DNA of 38,303 nt, taken from NCBI GenBank assembly GCA_905250885.1, contig CAJNOQ010000966.1, positions 1-38,303 on the forward strand, written 5' to 3'. Made by a program: the position numbers and the translations under genes. Under the pieces are notes generated by a model. It saw only the letters and a list, made by a program, of their open reading frames with translations, made no database searches and had not been told where the DNA came from. Below, in pieces: positions 11,256 through 23,800 of this stretch (positions are counted from its first letter, which is position 1; the number at the start of each line of letters is the position of its first letter). The stretch is from Didymodactylos carnosus (Eukaryota; Rotifera; Eurotatoria; Philodinida; Philodinidae).

Positions 11256-14052
11256 TCACGCACTATGATTATTTTTCAATGTATCATTTATAGTAGATGG
11301 TGTTGTTCGTTCAACACGTATAATTTTTAACGGCTTAGCATCGCCATATAGATTAGTACCATTATGACCAATAAATCTCTCCATTTGATCAGATAAATCG
11401 ATAACAACAACTTTCTCATTAATACGATAATTTGACGTATGATTTGGACGTACACCAGTATTAAACTTTATTTTATTATCGGTTAAAATAACTGACGGCT
11501 CATGTGTTGATGATAATGGACGTTTCAGACACGGTAATTTTTCATGATAATTTGTAGAATAAGCTAAAAGAATAAAAAATAATGAATTATAAATATGTGA
11601 ATAATTGTCTATTTCGACAAAAAAGTATAAAGTCTTAGCTGTAGAAATATAGAAAAAAAGTATAAGATTTTAGATAGTATTTCCCTCAAAATGTTCCTGA
11701 AATCATGTTATTGAAATGCATACTTTGATTCATGACAACATCAGCATCGCTGGGTACGCTTTCTGTTTTCAGTTTTTTATTCATATATTTTTGTATTGCA
11801 TGTGAATATGTATGAGCTGGTGCATGTAGTTGTTTAACATTTGAACTATATTTATATTTATTAGGTAAATATGGTCCATATTTTTTGTTATCGTCTCGTT
11901 CTTGTTGTTGTTCATCAGAAACGGATAACAGAACTCGTGATTTATAATTTGCTACATAGGGTGAGAATGTTGCCGGTGATGGTTCTTGTTTAATGTCTTT
12001 ATGATCTAATAATTTTGCTGTTGGTTGTGTTACAAGACCATTGCTATTCGATCTATCTTGATTTGATGACCTTGATAAACTATTTGATGATGATGAACGC
12101 ATAAAATCTTCTTGTTTATTTGTGATGGGTGACCAAATGCCAAACAAAACGGCAAAAAATAAAACTAATACCTAAAATCAAAGAAGAGTAAGACAATAAA
12201 TTCATTCAGTCAATGTTTACTTTTCAAGATAAACTCGTTCTTTCTAGAAAAGAATCTCATCCTTCGCTTTGGTTATACGCTGGCATGTATCGGCTCGATT
12301 AAGCTGGGATAGTCGAGTCAGTTTCTCAGTCAAAGAGCATTTCTGACGCAAAACTTTGAAGGATTCTCAAAATCTGTATGTTATGATTGATTATAGGCAT
12401 AAACGATATCGATTAACGGACAATAACCGGTGTACGACTAATTATACGTACCATCAAAACAGTACCAGTTGTTGTTGTTCCTTTTCCCACCATAGATCTA
12501 AGAGATTGTAGTTCTTGTAATAGTGTTCTAAACAAGAAGAAGTTAAAAACTATCTGATTTTTTATTGTCTCACTGTACCGATGATTTTTTTCTATACTGG
12601 ATAATTTATCTTTTAAAATACCATTTTCATCCATATATTTTGCTACTTGTCTTTCTAAAGTATCAACATATTCTTTTTTTTTACGACGGCTTTCTTGAGC
12701 GGATATTTTATTTTTAATTTTTCGACGGATTTTTTTCATTATTTTTTCTTCTGTTTTTGTTAATGGTAACTTCGTCGGTATTTGATAGCCTTCTTGCTTA
12801 ATTAATTTTAGTTCTTCATCGGTTAATAGCAATGATCCACATGATGGGAGTTTCTGAAGTAAAATAGTAGAGAAGATTATAATTTGGAAGAAGAAAAATA
12901 AGTAACTTACTCCAAGATCAGTGAGCATGGTTGAAGATACGAATGAATTACTGGATGAAGATAATTTGACTAGAGCATTTTGATGACGGCGCGTGCCAGT
13001 GCTAGATATATAAGTAGGATATTCATTTGTCGTTATATCTGGAGATGTTGTTCGATCGTCAGCTGATTCACTGTGAGTGGAAGGAGTCATGGGAAAGTCA
13101 GTATCAAAAACTAAAAAGAAATAAAAATGATTTATTGCAAGATTTAAACATTTATGAATTCTTGCTTACATTCAGATTCGCCCATATTACATTCTTCTCC
13201 TAATGTGGTGGTTGTAGTTGCTTCATTAATGATTGTTCCAGTTTGTAATTTATTGTTGTTCTCTAAGAGAAGTTGATAACAACCGGCTGGAATTGTTTGT
13301 TGTGTTGTTTGTGCTGGTTTAGCTGAGATGAGAATAGTGGGTTTCGACGATGGCAAACCGGATATTTGAATAAAACTAGGGTAAGTACGAACACTGGTAT
13401 TATTCGATGATGGTTCTATATGAACAAAATTGGCTTTTTCATTTGTTAGTGCTCGTTTTAGATGAATAATTTTTGTTGTACGTGTTGGTAGTTGTGGTAT
13501 AGTAATTGTATTTACTTGTTTCGGTTCAGAAATATCGCTAACTGGTAATTGCTGTTCTGTTTGTTGAGTTAGTGTCATTGGATCAGTTCCAACGTCACAT
13601 TTTATTTGGGAACATGGGAAAGTGGAATCAATTGGTGACGATGATGAAAAAAAATCAGGAAAAAGATCGTTTACATTTGTTGATGATGAGTCTTCGAACA
13701 GTCCGATATCGATGTTGTCAAACAGTTCGTCAAACTCCGATTTGAACTCTAGAAAAGAGAATAGAAATGTATAGAAGTTACTACTATTCTTGCAGTAAAC
13801 AGCGAAATGTATGAAGTAATATATAAAAAATAACATGATAAAAACCTCTAGAATCTTACCAGGACTCAACTCATCCATCATCTTAATAGCTGTCTCTTGT
13901 TCTGAGGAATCGATTGTATCGTTATAATATATTAATTTGGAATTTGGAATATTGTCCATTGTTAAATCGAATCCACCAAGTAAATCACAGGATATGACAT
14001 GATCATCAATTAGAGGAAAATCCGATGAACTTATAATTGAATCCATAATCAT
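11256..14052 (-). CDS. CREB3L: CREB3/CrebA-type membrane-tethered bZIP transcription factor, seven exons
   Basis: Exons 14052-13860, 13748-13170, 13110-12911, 12853-12579, 12527-12452, 12171-11724 and 11563-11256 splice in phase to 692 residues. The N-terminus is acidic and S/T-rich ([18 protein letters not shown] near 70), as in an activation domain. [17 protein letters not shown] leads into the basic region [15 protein letters not shown] (about 372-386) and a leucine zipper to about 427. A hydrophobic helix [17 protein letters not shown] (about 438-454) follows at once. This order is diagnostic of the CREB3 family, whose members sit in the ER membrane and are cut in the Golgi by site-1 and site-2 proteases to free the bZIP half for secretory-pathway genes. 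SRVLL in the luminal part has the RxxL form of a site-1 protease site. The luminal tail of about 240 residues is polar. The exon 6 donor GTATGC is the same as that of H3 intron 1. ATG 14046 is an alternative start two codons later. Confidence 0.9.
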
Positions 14053-17000
14053 TCTTACTTAAGCGATAACGAAGCCGAAAAATAATACGGAGAACATAAC
14101 TGAAAAAGAAACAGATGAAGTTTTGTATTATATAATCATAACTAAGAGAGCTTTTGCATAAATATTGCGCGAAACAAGCCTTCTGTCTTTTGCTTAGAAA
14201 GGACGAATCCTAACAAATGGGACAATGTATAAATTTTTCTGTGATATTGATTCATTAGAGGAAGAAAAGAAACATAAAAATTTTTATGACTCATGGTTTT
14301 TATAAATACATTATATCGAATACAAAAATAATTTATCAGTTATATTTAGTTTATAAACTAAATGATAATTAATAACTAAAATGACCGGTATATTGGCAAC
14401 GGTTCAAAGAGTCTCAGTTTTAAATGACTATTGGCACAAAAATAAACAAATCACTGAGCGATCTATACCATGTGGCTCGTTTATGGTTTTTTCCCTCTAC
14501 CTGTCAAAAATAGTAGACAATTTCGAAAAGATTGGCATCAATTCTAGAAATGTGCAAAATGATAATAGACCGCGAAAATGATAATTTGCTGCGTCCAGCC
14601 TTTGCTACCAACCATATAAATGAAAAGGCTCGCTAAAAGAGTGTACGTAACAAAAGTAGCTTTACCGTAAAATATACAGATCCAACCAGAAATAGATGTA
14701 TTTCTATAATCTTTTTTTCCTTACTCTTCATGTTAGTTTTTGAACTAGGTATGCACCAATTCTAGAACGGGTTTTGTGGTGCATCTTCGAAAATAATTTT
14801 TATTTCTCAAATTATTTGTTACCAATTTTTATCCACAATATAGGATTGTACCGTCGACTTTTCTCTACAAAACAGGCTATTTAGAAATTTTGCGGCAGCA
14901 TTAGATTAAACATTATACACTATTTTTTAAAAAGTGGAATTGCAATTGAAATTAGTGGGGAATTGGTTAGTATTTTTCTTGTTTTGTCCTTCTCAAATGC
15001 AAATTCAAACTTCATTATATCTCATTTTGTAGAGAAAAACCTGCCGAACAATCTGATGTATGCAAAAAACGTATAAAACAAATAGTCTTAGAACTAGTCA
15101 TTTTTTTCAATAATCTTCAAAAAAGAATTGGTTCATGCCTTTTTTAAACACTAGCGACCTAGCTGCAAACATTCAAAGTGACATGATAAAAACAAATTTT
15201 TTAGTTCTCTCGCACATGTATTTCATAGACTAATGAGTCATTTTTTGCTATTTTCTTTTTAAGAAGAAAAAAACAGAATGGAAATTCTCGAAAGCAAAAT
15301 GTTTTTTTTGTCCCTCAGAGTGGACAATAGGTGGGTAAATTCATTTTACACAATGAGAAACCTACTTTACTCTCACTTGTCCTACCAGTCGTTGAAAACA
15401 GTACCTAAGAAAGCAAATATTACATTGACTTTGATCTTTTCTACTGATATAAGATAACGTTCTAAAATACGAAATTTTGATGGATACATTTTCAATTAGT
15501 GGTAAGGGCAAAGAGTCTTATAATATATTTGAGAACTTGAACTAAGTGTTTCTTTATAATGCAGAACAAATCTCATCGAGTTATGGTAAAAAAAGTCGAT
15601 CTTTCATGGTTCAACGTACGTAGGAGAGGAAGACATATCATTACCAAACATTATTCAATAATACAAAACCACAACGAAAAAAAACAATTTGTCAAGAAGT
15701 TAACGAAAAAAGTAAAAGAACATGTCATCATCTATTTGATACACACTGTTATCTTTTAGTATTTCTCTCTCTTTAAATCATGATTTGGGGTCATTATTTT
15801 TTTTTATAACATTCGTTTTATTTGTTCTGAGTATGCATTTCTACATTACTAGATTCAATTCTCGTTTCTCTGATGATAAGTGTAAGTCAAATCACATTGG
15901 AGTTTTACAGTTTTTGCTTATGTAGACGAAAACTGTATGATGATATACCTAACATGTTACATGAAATAGACGTATGGTCTTGTAATATGTTATACCGCGA
16001 CCTTAAAAAATGAAATAAAACGACGAAATGTAGGTATACTGTAGTATGAATGTATATAATTACCGTCTGTGACACCTTCTCATATTACATTTAGGTCTTT
16101 TTTCGCAGTTAGTTTACAAGGTCATTTTATGAAATTTAAAAAAATTAAATTTGTGTTTTTCAGAAGCAGATAGAAACTGATATATGCGTGATACTCTTGA
16201 TTTGTTTTTCTCTCTTTTGTAAACCTTGTAATGATTGCATTTGTCTTTTTGTTTCTTAACAGATTTTTTTTTCTTTTCTCCAGTTTTCGTAAATGTTTGT
16301 GGTTGAGTATGTGCTATAGTACAATAAAACACCAACTGTTAGTATGTCGCATTTTAGAATTTCCTCTTTAAGTAATAAAACAAAATTTAAAAAATAATTT
16401 TTCAGGCAGACAAAAATAAATTCTTCAACTCCTTAATTTTTTCTTCAAATACTTCTTCAGATCACAGCCCCTCCTGACGTACTGATTTCAATTCAAAATT
16501 ACACGAATATATTATGCAGTTTACGTTCTATAGCGAGAGAATTCAGAAACTTCTGATGCTGTTCAATTCCACTTTGCTCATCTAACCTGAGTTTACGCAT
16601 TTAGTAATGATTCACGTTTTTAATTCATTCTGCCACGTCGGTAGAAAATGCGTTCAACAATGACTCATCTAATATCTCAAATTCACTTAATATTAAAAGT
16701 TGAACCTTCTAGTGTGCCTAAGTTTGCGGTTTACAATACATATTAATCTCACCCAAATAGAATTTTTATATTGTTGATTTAAATTCGAACACGGTCTTGG
16801 TAAGTCTAATGTTTCTGATGATGATGATAGTAAAAAAATGATTATGAAAGGAAACAAGATTTTGCTTTTGTGCCTATATAATCGCAACGACGAAAGAAAG
16901 TATAAGAAAAGAGAAAAAAATACAATCTACTATTTTTTTGTGATAGTGTAATTTTTTACATTTCGTCATCCATTTCTACTATATGATAGGGCCAGCTCAG

Positions 17001-18014
17001 TTATGTCGCCTACCTATTGAAGAAAAAGGAAGAAACATTTTTCGTTCCACCCTTCATTGTGTCGAATAGGATATTTTCTCTCTCGAGGAAATTTCCAGAC
17101 TATCTGTTACAATATTAGAATTATCCTTTCTATTTCGAAATAATCAAGAACCCTGGAATCAAGAGACCAATAGCGAACCCACTTTTTAGGATCTGTTCGT
17201 TTTGCTTTACTTTCGAAATCGGCCTCCTTCCTATACTCGTTGAAAGTTTTTTTCTCCTTAGTCATTTTCCAAAATCGCTTCGTGTAGCAATATTTTCCTC
17301 AGAGCTTTCCGTGTGTTTCTTATCGCTCATACATCTCGGAGAAGCCTGAGCCCGTCTACAGAAAGATTCTTACAAAAACGGTACCTGAAAATGAATTTTA
17401 CAACGAAAAAGTTAGTAGCTGCGAGTACAATAAGAAAGACATTAACATAAATACAGTATAAGTTCGAGTAATAGATCACTGATCAATAATCGGAGTTGTG
17501 CGTGCAAGTTTTACTTTTGATGAACGGTTATTAGTTATGATCAAGTTTATCTTTGAAACAATTACGTAGACGTATTGTACTATATCTGTAGTAATTTCAT
17601 GCAGATAAACTCGGATGAAAATGTATTAAATCCGTATCGTACCTTGATGTTTGGGTGATTGAACGCATTTTTTAAAATTCACATATATGTGCCTACAATT
17701 ATAAGATTAGACCCTATGGTTTAGTAAATTTGATATTCACCATGATCGTATATGTTTAAATAATAGACAGACAATACAATTGAAAGATAAAGTTTTATTT
17801 GTACAGAAGATGAATCAATGTGAGTTGATCGAACATGTCTAATACAAACTGGTGATGTTTGTCTGGAACAAATACATGACAAACATTCATCTTGTAAATA
17901 GATCTAAAATATGGGTGCGGTTAATTAAAGTCCGATATCAATTCGTTTTTTGTAAGATTTTTTTCATCTTTTCTAGTACACGTATTTTTTATTCGTTTTC
18001 AGATTAGAAAAATA
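14053..18014. other. Four-kilobase intergenic stretch without a supported gene
   Basis: This is the divergent interval between the CREB3-like gene and GOT1, so it holds both promoters. Short frames (for example 14381-14581, 15559-15759 and 16887-16693) show no protein-family pattern. A TTTTCAG acceptor at 17996-18002, 13 bases before the GOT1 start codon, suggests an untranslated first exon for GOT1 somewhere in the right part. A weak inverted repeat at about 14750/15139 is listed as a finding. Confidence 0.4.
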
Positions 18015-18562
18015 ATGGCTTTTTGGAATTTATCTGATACCCAACGAGCGGGTGCGGGCCTTATAGGTTTTGCATTTTTTTTTATATTACTCGGTTTTAC
18101 ATTATTTTTCGATCGAGCTCTATTAGCATTAGGCAATATTCTTCTTATTGTTGGTCTTGTATTATTATTGAGTGTAGATCGAGCAAAGACATTTTTTACT
18201 CAACCGGATCGCTATAAAGCTTCGTTATGTTTTTTTGCGGGCATTATATTATTGTTATTACGTTGGCCAATTGTTGGACTTATTCTAGAAATAATTGGTT
18301 TTTATAAATTATTTGGAGGTTCGTTTTCAAATGATTTGTTAACATATTTTTGTGATTTTTAATTTCTTTTATTTTAGGTTTCATTTCACTTATTATCAAT
18401 GTTTTAAAAAGTATACCTGGTTTTGGTTTAATCTTATCGTTACCATACATATCTAACATTGTAAATTATCTAGATGGTCTTTCGAAAGAGTCATCAATTA
18501 GTCAATCAAAGCCACCTGGTCGACCAGTGACTATCGGACACGAACTTAGTTCAAAAAGATAG
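18015..18562 (+). CDS. GOLT1B: GOT1-like vesicle transport protein, two exons
   Basis: Exons 18015-18318 and 18378-18562 join in phase 1 (donor GTTCGT, acceptor TTTTAG) to 162 residues. The product follows the Got1 family closely: LSDTQRAGAGLIGFAFFF at the start, LFFDRALLALGNILL, GLVLLLSVDRAKTFF, then RWPIVGLILEIIGFYKLFGG and PGFGLILSLPYISNIV. Four hydrophobic segments are visible, at about residues 12-32, 37-53, 67-88 and 102-120. Family members are small four-helix membrane proteins of the ER and Golgi, needed for ER-to-Golgi and intra-Golgi vesicle traffic with the SNARE machinery. Human GOLT1B is 138 residues; the excess here is mostly a polar C-terminal tail (SKESSISQSKPPGRP). A 5' untranslated intron is likely because a TTTTCAG acceptor lies just before the start codon. 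The gene looks intact. Confidence 0.93.
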
Positions 18563-20815
18563 TAGAATAAATTTATTTGTACTTATGCACATAGATTGTT
18601 TCAGTTTTGTATGAGTTTGTTTTAAAGAATGAATATTCAAAATATATAAAGATTTTTTATGGAGCAAGTGATGAAATTCCCTAATAATCGTACTTGATCC
18701 AAGTACTTGAAAAAATTGAGTATTTACAATTTTACTTTACAAATACTTCTTCAAGTAAGGTAAGTAATTAAAAGTAAATATAGTTCTGGAAAAAGGTAAA
18801 TATCGAAATCGTTAGGGTTTTGATCATTAACTGAGAAAAATCTCTTAAAGTATCATCTAATACTATGTGTTGAGATGTCTACTGTAAAGTTGATTAGAAG
18901 TTGCAAGTACCAGTTTAGTTTTTCAAGAAATATGTATACCAACTTCCAAGATAAACGTCAATTTCCTACAACGCCATGTTTATTCTTAACAATGAATCGT
19001 TTTACTAATTACTATTTGCATCGAGCAGCAAATGTGACAGGTATAGATTTGTTTCAACTGATAAGGTGTCATTATCATTAGCAGAACTACACTCTCTTGA
19101 AAATACACAGATACAAAGCAGTCAATAGTCTGGTTCAAGTCTGGAAGAATTCTAACAGAGAAGAATTCAAACTGGTCCATCATGTACAGATGGCAAACTA
19201 TGAGTAATAGTGCTACTAGTATTGGAACATCAATCAGTCGACTTAAAATAATATGATCTTAATTGAAAATGAAATGCACTATTTAATCCAGGTTCTCCAG
19301 TTAAAAACCATTGTGTGTAATGTTGTTTCTTTTACTCACTTCCGGTACTTACCGCATCATATATGACACACGTGAATGATTCACTAATTCACCAAACGAT
19401 GTTTTCATTCTTTGATACATTACAATAGCGATATTTTGACTATCATACGCGATTAAATCACACTTTATGAATCACGATTATTATAATATTTACTTTTTTT
19501 TTTGGGCATAATATTCAAGTGGTTGTAGCAGCATTCGACAATCCATCAATATTTTTTACACGCAGTATATAGTGAGTCAACGTCAAATAGTACTCACTTT
19601 TATTTATCTATATTTTTTCTTACATTTCAAGGTGTTTATTTCGATGAGATCCTCCTCCTGAGTATAGGTAGAGCATAATCGTTTTTTGCACTTCTTTTGT
19701 ACTTTTGTACTTTTGTACTTTTTTAATATACGTTAATTTTGGGGTTTTAACATAGTTTTTTTGAACACTGTTGGCGAATATTTAATTAAAAAATGCCTAA
19801 GAAGCATATGGAAACGATCTGAGAATAGATGAATGAGTGACTTACCACTGAGAGGAAACCATTTTTCCTGTTTATATAAATACGGAGAAGTCAAAGTTGA
19901 TTCATATCTTTTTATTACCCTGTCTCACAGCAAAGAGCTTTAGCTCTTACGTTAGCATGGATATTACGTTCAGTATAGTCATTTTTTAAAACATCTCTAC
20001 ATTATTCGAAAAAGTAAGTTTGTGAGTGTCAAAATGGTACGAAGACTGTGCCCAAACTACTGTACGGTTCTTTTGACCTTTTTGTTGGTCACAATCAAGA
20101 AGTGCCCTTTCTTTGGATAGAACTTTGCATGAGAAAGTGCTCAGGAGTTATTATTGAAATACTCATTTCTCCAGTTATACGTAATGAGTTACTCATGTTT
20201 AAGGAAGTGGCGCACTCTTACGCCTGTACATATGACTCATTATGTGTGTGACAAAAAATAGAAACAATCAGTATTTGAATGAAATAATAAGAAATAGACT
20301 ATGCTTTTGCTTACGTCTTTTAAAAATAAAAATGTCTTTGCATTGAAAACAAATGAATCAGAATTCAACTTTCTTCAAGTCGTCAGATGTTTGCCTAAAG
20401 TGTTAACTTACTCTGCTAGATTCTAAGGCAAATATAGATTTACCACAACACACGCCGGTTACTGTTACTCTTCGAAACTCTCCAACCTATGAAACAGGGA
20501 CGGATCTCATCCAGATCTTGTTTTCTATTGGCAGTCAATAACATATGCTGCATTTCAAAGAAAATCGACCGATGGTAATGAAAACAGGAGGCACGACACA
20601 GATTAAATAACGTCTGTCTAAATAATAATAATAATGGTTTTTCGTAGTTACCAAGTCGACTAACAGACTATACATTTCGAAAATTTTTATATGAATAAAA
20701 GTATACAATTGAGTTTGTTCTTTCGTTAACGTCAGTAATGTCTAGAATGAAGCATTCTGATGGTTGTCTAGCTCGTTAACAACTATAAGAGAAGAAATCG
20801 TTTTAATTAAAATCC
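18563..20815. other. Intergenic, no gene supported
   Basis: The stretch contains inverted CAAGTACTTG-type motifs near 18690-18760. Three copies of the octamer CTTTTGTA lie at 19694-19717. Short frames at 18875-19081 and 20048-20251 are not protein-like. The right end presumably carries the promoter of the gene that starts at 20816. Confidence 0.4.
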
Positions 20816-23800
20816 ATGAATGATTCTCAATATAGACAATATTACCATAACACAATAGCACATGCCTATAATCAACCTGACACTCTTCATCAAAGAGCCC
20901 ATATATTAATTTCTAGTAATAACTTACTCTCAAACTCGCAGATTAATTCTGTGGCATACAATCAAGAACACTTTGCGACGAATAGACGAGAAAAGATATT
21001 TCCAAAGTATACGACTACCATCCACCAACATCAACATTATTCTTCTCCTTCTTCTACAGTGTGGTCAGAAAACACTGCTAAAAATGTAGGACGATTTCAA
21101 AAGCCGGACACTAATTTCTCTCGTGCCCACTATCAAACTCCGTTAGATTCTTGGTGGTCGAAAAGACAGGTTGAACAACTTTATCCGGGTGTCCGAGTTA
21201 AAATACGTGCTAGGCAACAACCACGTTCAAATTCGCGTGAGCAATCACCAATCCCTTTTCATCCACAAGCAATAAATTTCAATTTTCCATCGGTTTCTTC
21301 TTGTCATTCATATCGGCAAATTAATTCTACATTTCAACCGATTGTCAATCGAAATGCTGAAAAATATTCATTATTTCGTAGAACAAGTACGTCAGTCGAC
21401 AGCGTTACACCCATCATCGGTCTCACAGACGAAAAAAAGCGTATCAAAGCTTTGTTAAAACGTCTCTGGATTGAATCGGAAACATCAGCCATTGTTTGTA
21501 ATGGCAATAGCTCACGTGTCGATGAATTTCTCATATGGAAAAGAAGCTTGTCAGATCATTCTCATTTCATATTAGCATCATCAACAGAAAAACTTGTAGA
21601 AAAAAATGAATTGTCCAAGATCAACAATACTAAAAGCTCTGGTAAGTTACCAGTTTAAGAGTACTCTCCCTCTTTTTTCATTTTGTTGCTAAATGCGGAG
21701 CACACGTCCGATCGAGTTCAAATTTATATCAGAGATAGAAGAGCGAAAAAGAAACTCGATATATTTTTGCTCTGAATTTTGTGACATGATCTTCTATGGA
21801 TTTTCTGGAAAACTCCAGTTTCCATCCAGTCACATTATGACGGTCATAATGTGACTGGATGAAAACTGGAGTTTCTTCTTCGCTCTTCTATCTCTGGTAT
21901 AAATTTGAACTCGATCGGACGTATGCTCCGCATTTGGCAACAAGGTAAAAAAAGAGGGGGGAGGGCGGGGGTGTCTCCTTAACAGTCTACGGTTTGAATA
22001 ACACTTTTGTTAATTTCATATTTAAAAAAAATTCTAGCTCAAGAACGACTTCCAATAGAGAAGAATATTGCAAAACAGCAGAATGTTATGATAAGAAACT
22101 TATATCCAAGTCATGATAATACCCCATATGATGCAGAAACAGATTGTATTCAAGCATCTCGAATAGCTCGGATTGTTGCATCTAACAACAAAAATAATTC
22201 TAACAATAACTGTCAGCCTCCTCAAACATTACATATTGAACCGCAAACAATGATTTCAAAAGAAACTATTCAATCGATCACAACAGCAGTACCATTACCA
22301 TTTTGTCAACAAACAATACCTAAAGTCGATTTGCCACTACAAGTACCACCTGTTTTATCATCAAATTCATTCGTTGCTAATACTCGTACGAAACAGTTTG
22401 TCAAACGTTCCGATACTCATTTGCTATCTAAAACTAAAGTAAAACCGATTGATGATCTAGATACATCCAGTTCAAAATCATCAACAACATTCAATAATAC
22501 ATTAGTTAATTCGAGTGAGACAATTACGAGTTTGTCTTCGTCACACATTCATCATGCAGTAACAACATATCGCGATAGTTCGTCAAGTGAATCATCTTCT
22601 TTACACAATGACAAAACAGATTCTCGAACAGAATCTATTCAATCCCGAAAAATAGTATATCGAAAAACAAAATCCTATTGTCATCACCGTAGTGAAAACT
22701 ACAATAATAACGCAAATAATGATTGTTGCTCAGACACAGAGGGGTATAGTGAACAGAATTCACAGCAGAAAAATTATGGCAAAAAAGAAATATCATGGTT
22801 AAAAAATGACAGACATAGATATTATAATGATTTCGATGTTTCATTAGAAACACATGGAAAACAACGACAACAATTATTGAATACAACTGCAACAAACACA
22901 CTAGACACGGAGGAAACAAATATCGCACAAGTTGATTTAACAGCAATAAGAAGAAAACATGCAGTTCCAAATAGTATGTTATCACCGGTGAAAACAAACT
23001 TAATTACTCAAGTATGATGCATACTGATTGTATTTGTCAAATGAAGCCACTTCTTTTTATTTTAGACTAATCCGACATGTTATATATTAAATAATACATC
23101 AAAAGATTTGAATTATAACGCTCAATATTCATATAAACTGGACTATCAACAGCAACAACCTCGACAAGGATTTATTCGAACTTTAATTAATATGTTTTCA
23201 TTTTTTCATCCAAAAGTACCGGAAGATAATCACCAAACATCTATAAATTTATCTATGCCAACGGACACTGGCACATCGCGATGTCGAAGAAGGAGTAGAA
23301 ATAATCGTGTACTAGAATACAATCAAACATTCAAAAATGAACTTCAACAAAAAGCCGGCGGACAAATTGAAGACTTTAATGTAAATAGAGATGATGGAAG
23401 GGAGTCGTATCACTCAAGAAGTGACAAAATAGTCTCGAGAGCACAATGGAAACGAAGTGGTAAAGTCTGTAACGGTCATTTCCTGTGCAAAATTCAGTCG
23501 ATGAGTCGATGCCGTCTGAGTTGTTTTAGCCAAGTTCTCTGTACACTAGCTCCACAGCATGACTGAGTGACTTGCAAATAGTTTACTCCATAACTAATTT
23601 AACTCTCATATTTTCATAAGTGGGATGTTCAATTCGTTCTTGGGGTCTGCACGGCCCCCAGGTGGGAATATGCAGATTAAAAGTGAGATTTACCTTCGAT
23701 TTTACGCTTTAGATGTTTCCACTCACTCTAGTCGAAGTGGATATCATTCAGATTCGCAAATATTGAAAAAAGAAAAATTACAGCACAAACAAAAAAACAG

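Noticed and set aside
18875-19081. 68-codon frame downstream of GOT1
   Set aside because: Composition is random, it has no splice context, and the opposite strand carries an equally long frame.
22635-22997. 120-codon minus-strand hydrophobic frame
   Set aside because: It is antisense to exon 2 of the large gene; the hydrophobicity comes from reading N/K/Q codons in reverse.
23460-23712. In-frame continuation of exon 3 and possible upstream start of the next exon in the large gene
   Set aside because: Both frames extend into this interval, but a GTAAAG donor at 23460 and a TTTAG acceptor at 23712 match in phase and give a smooth join. The extensions have a different, cysteine-rich composition.
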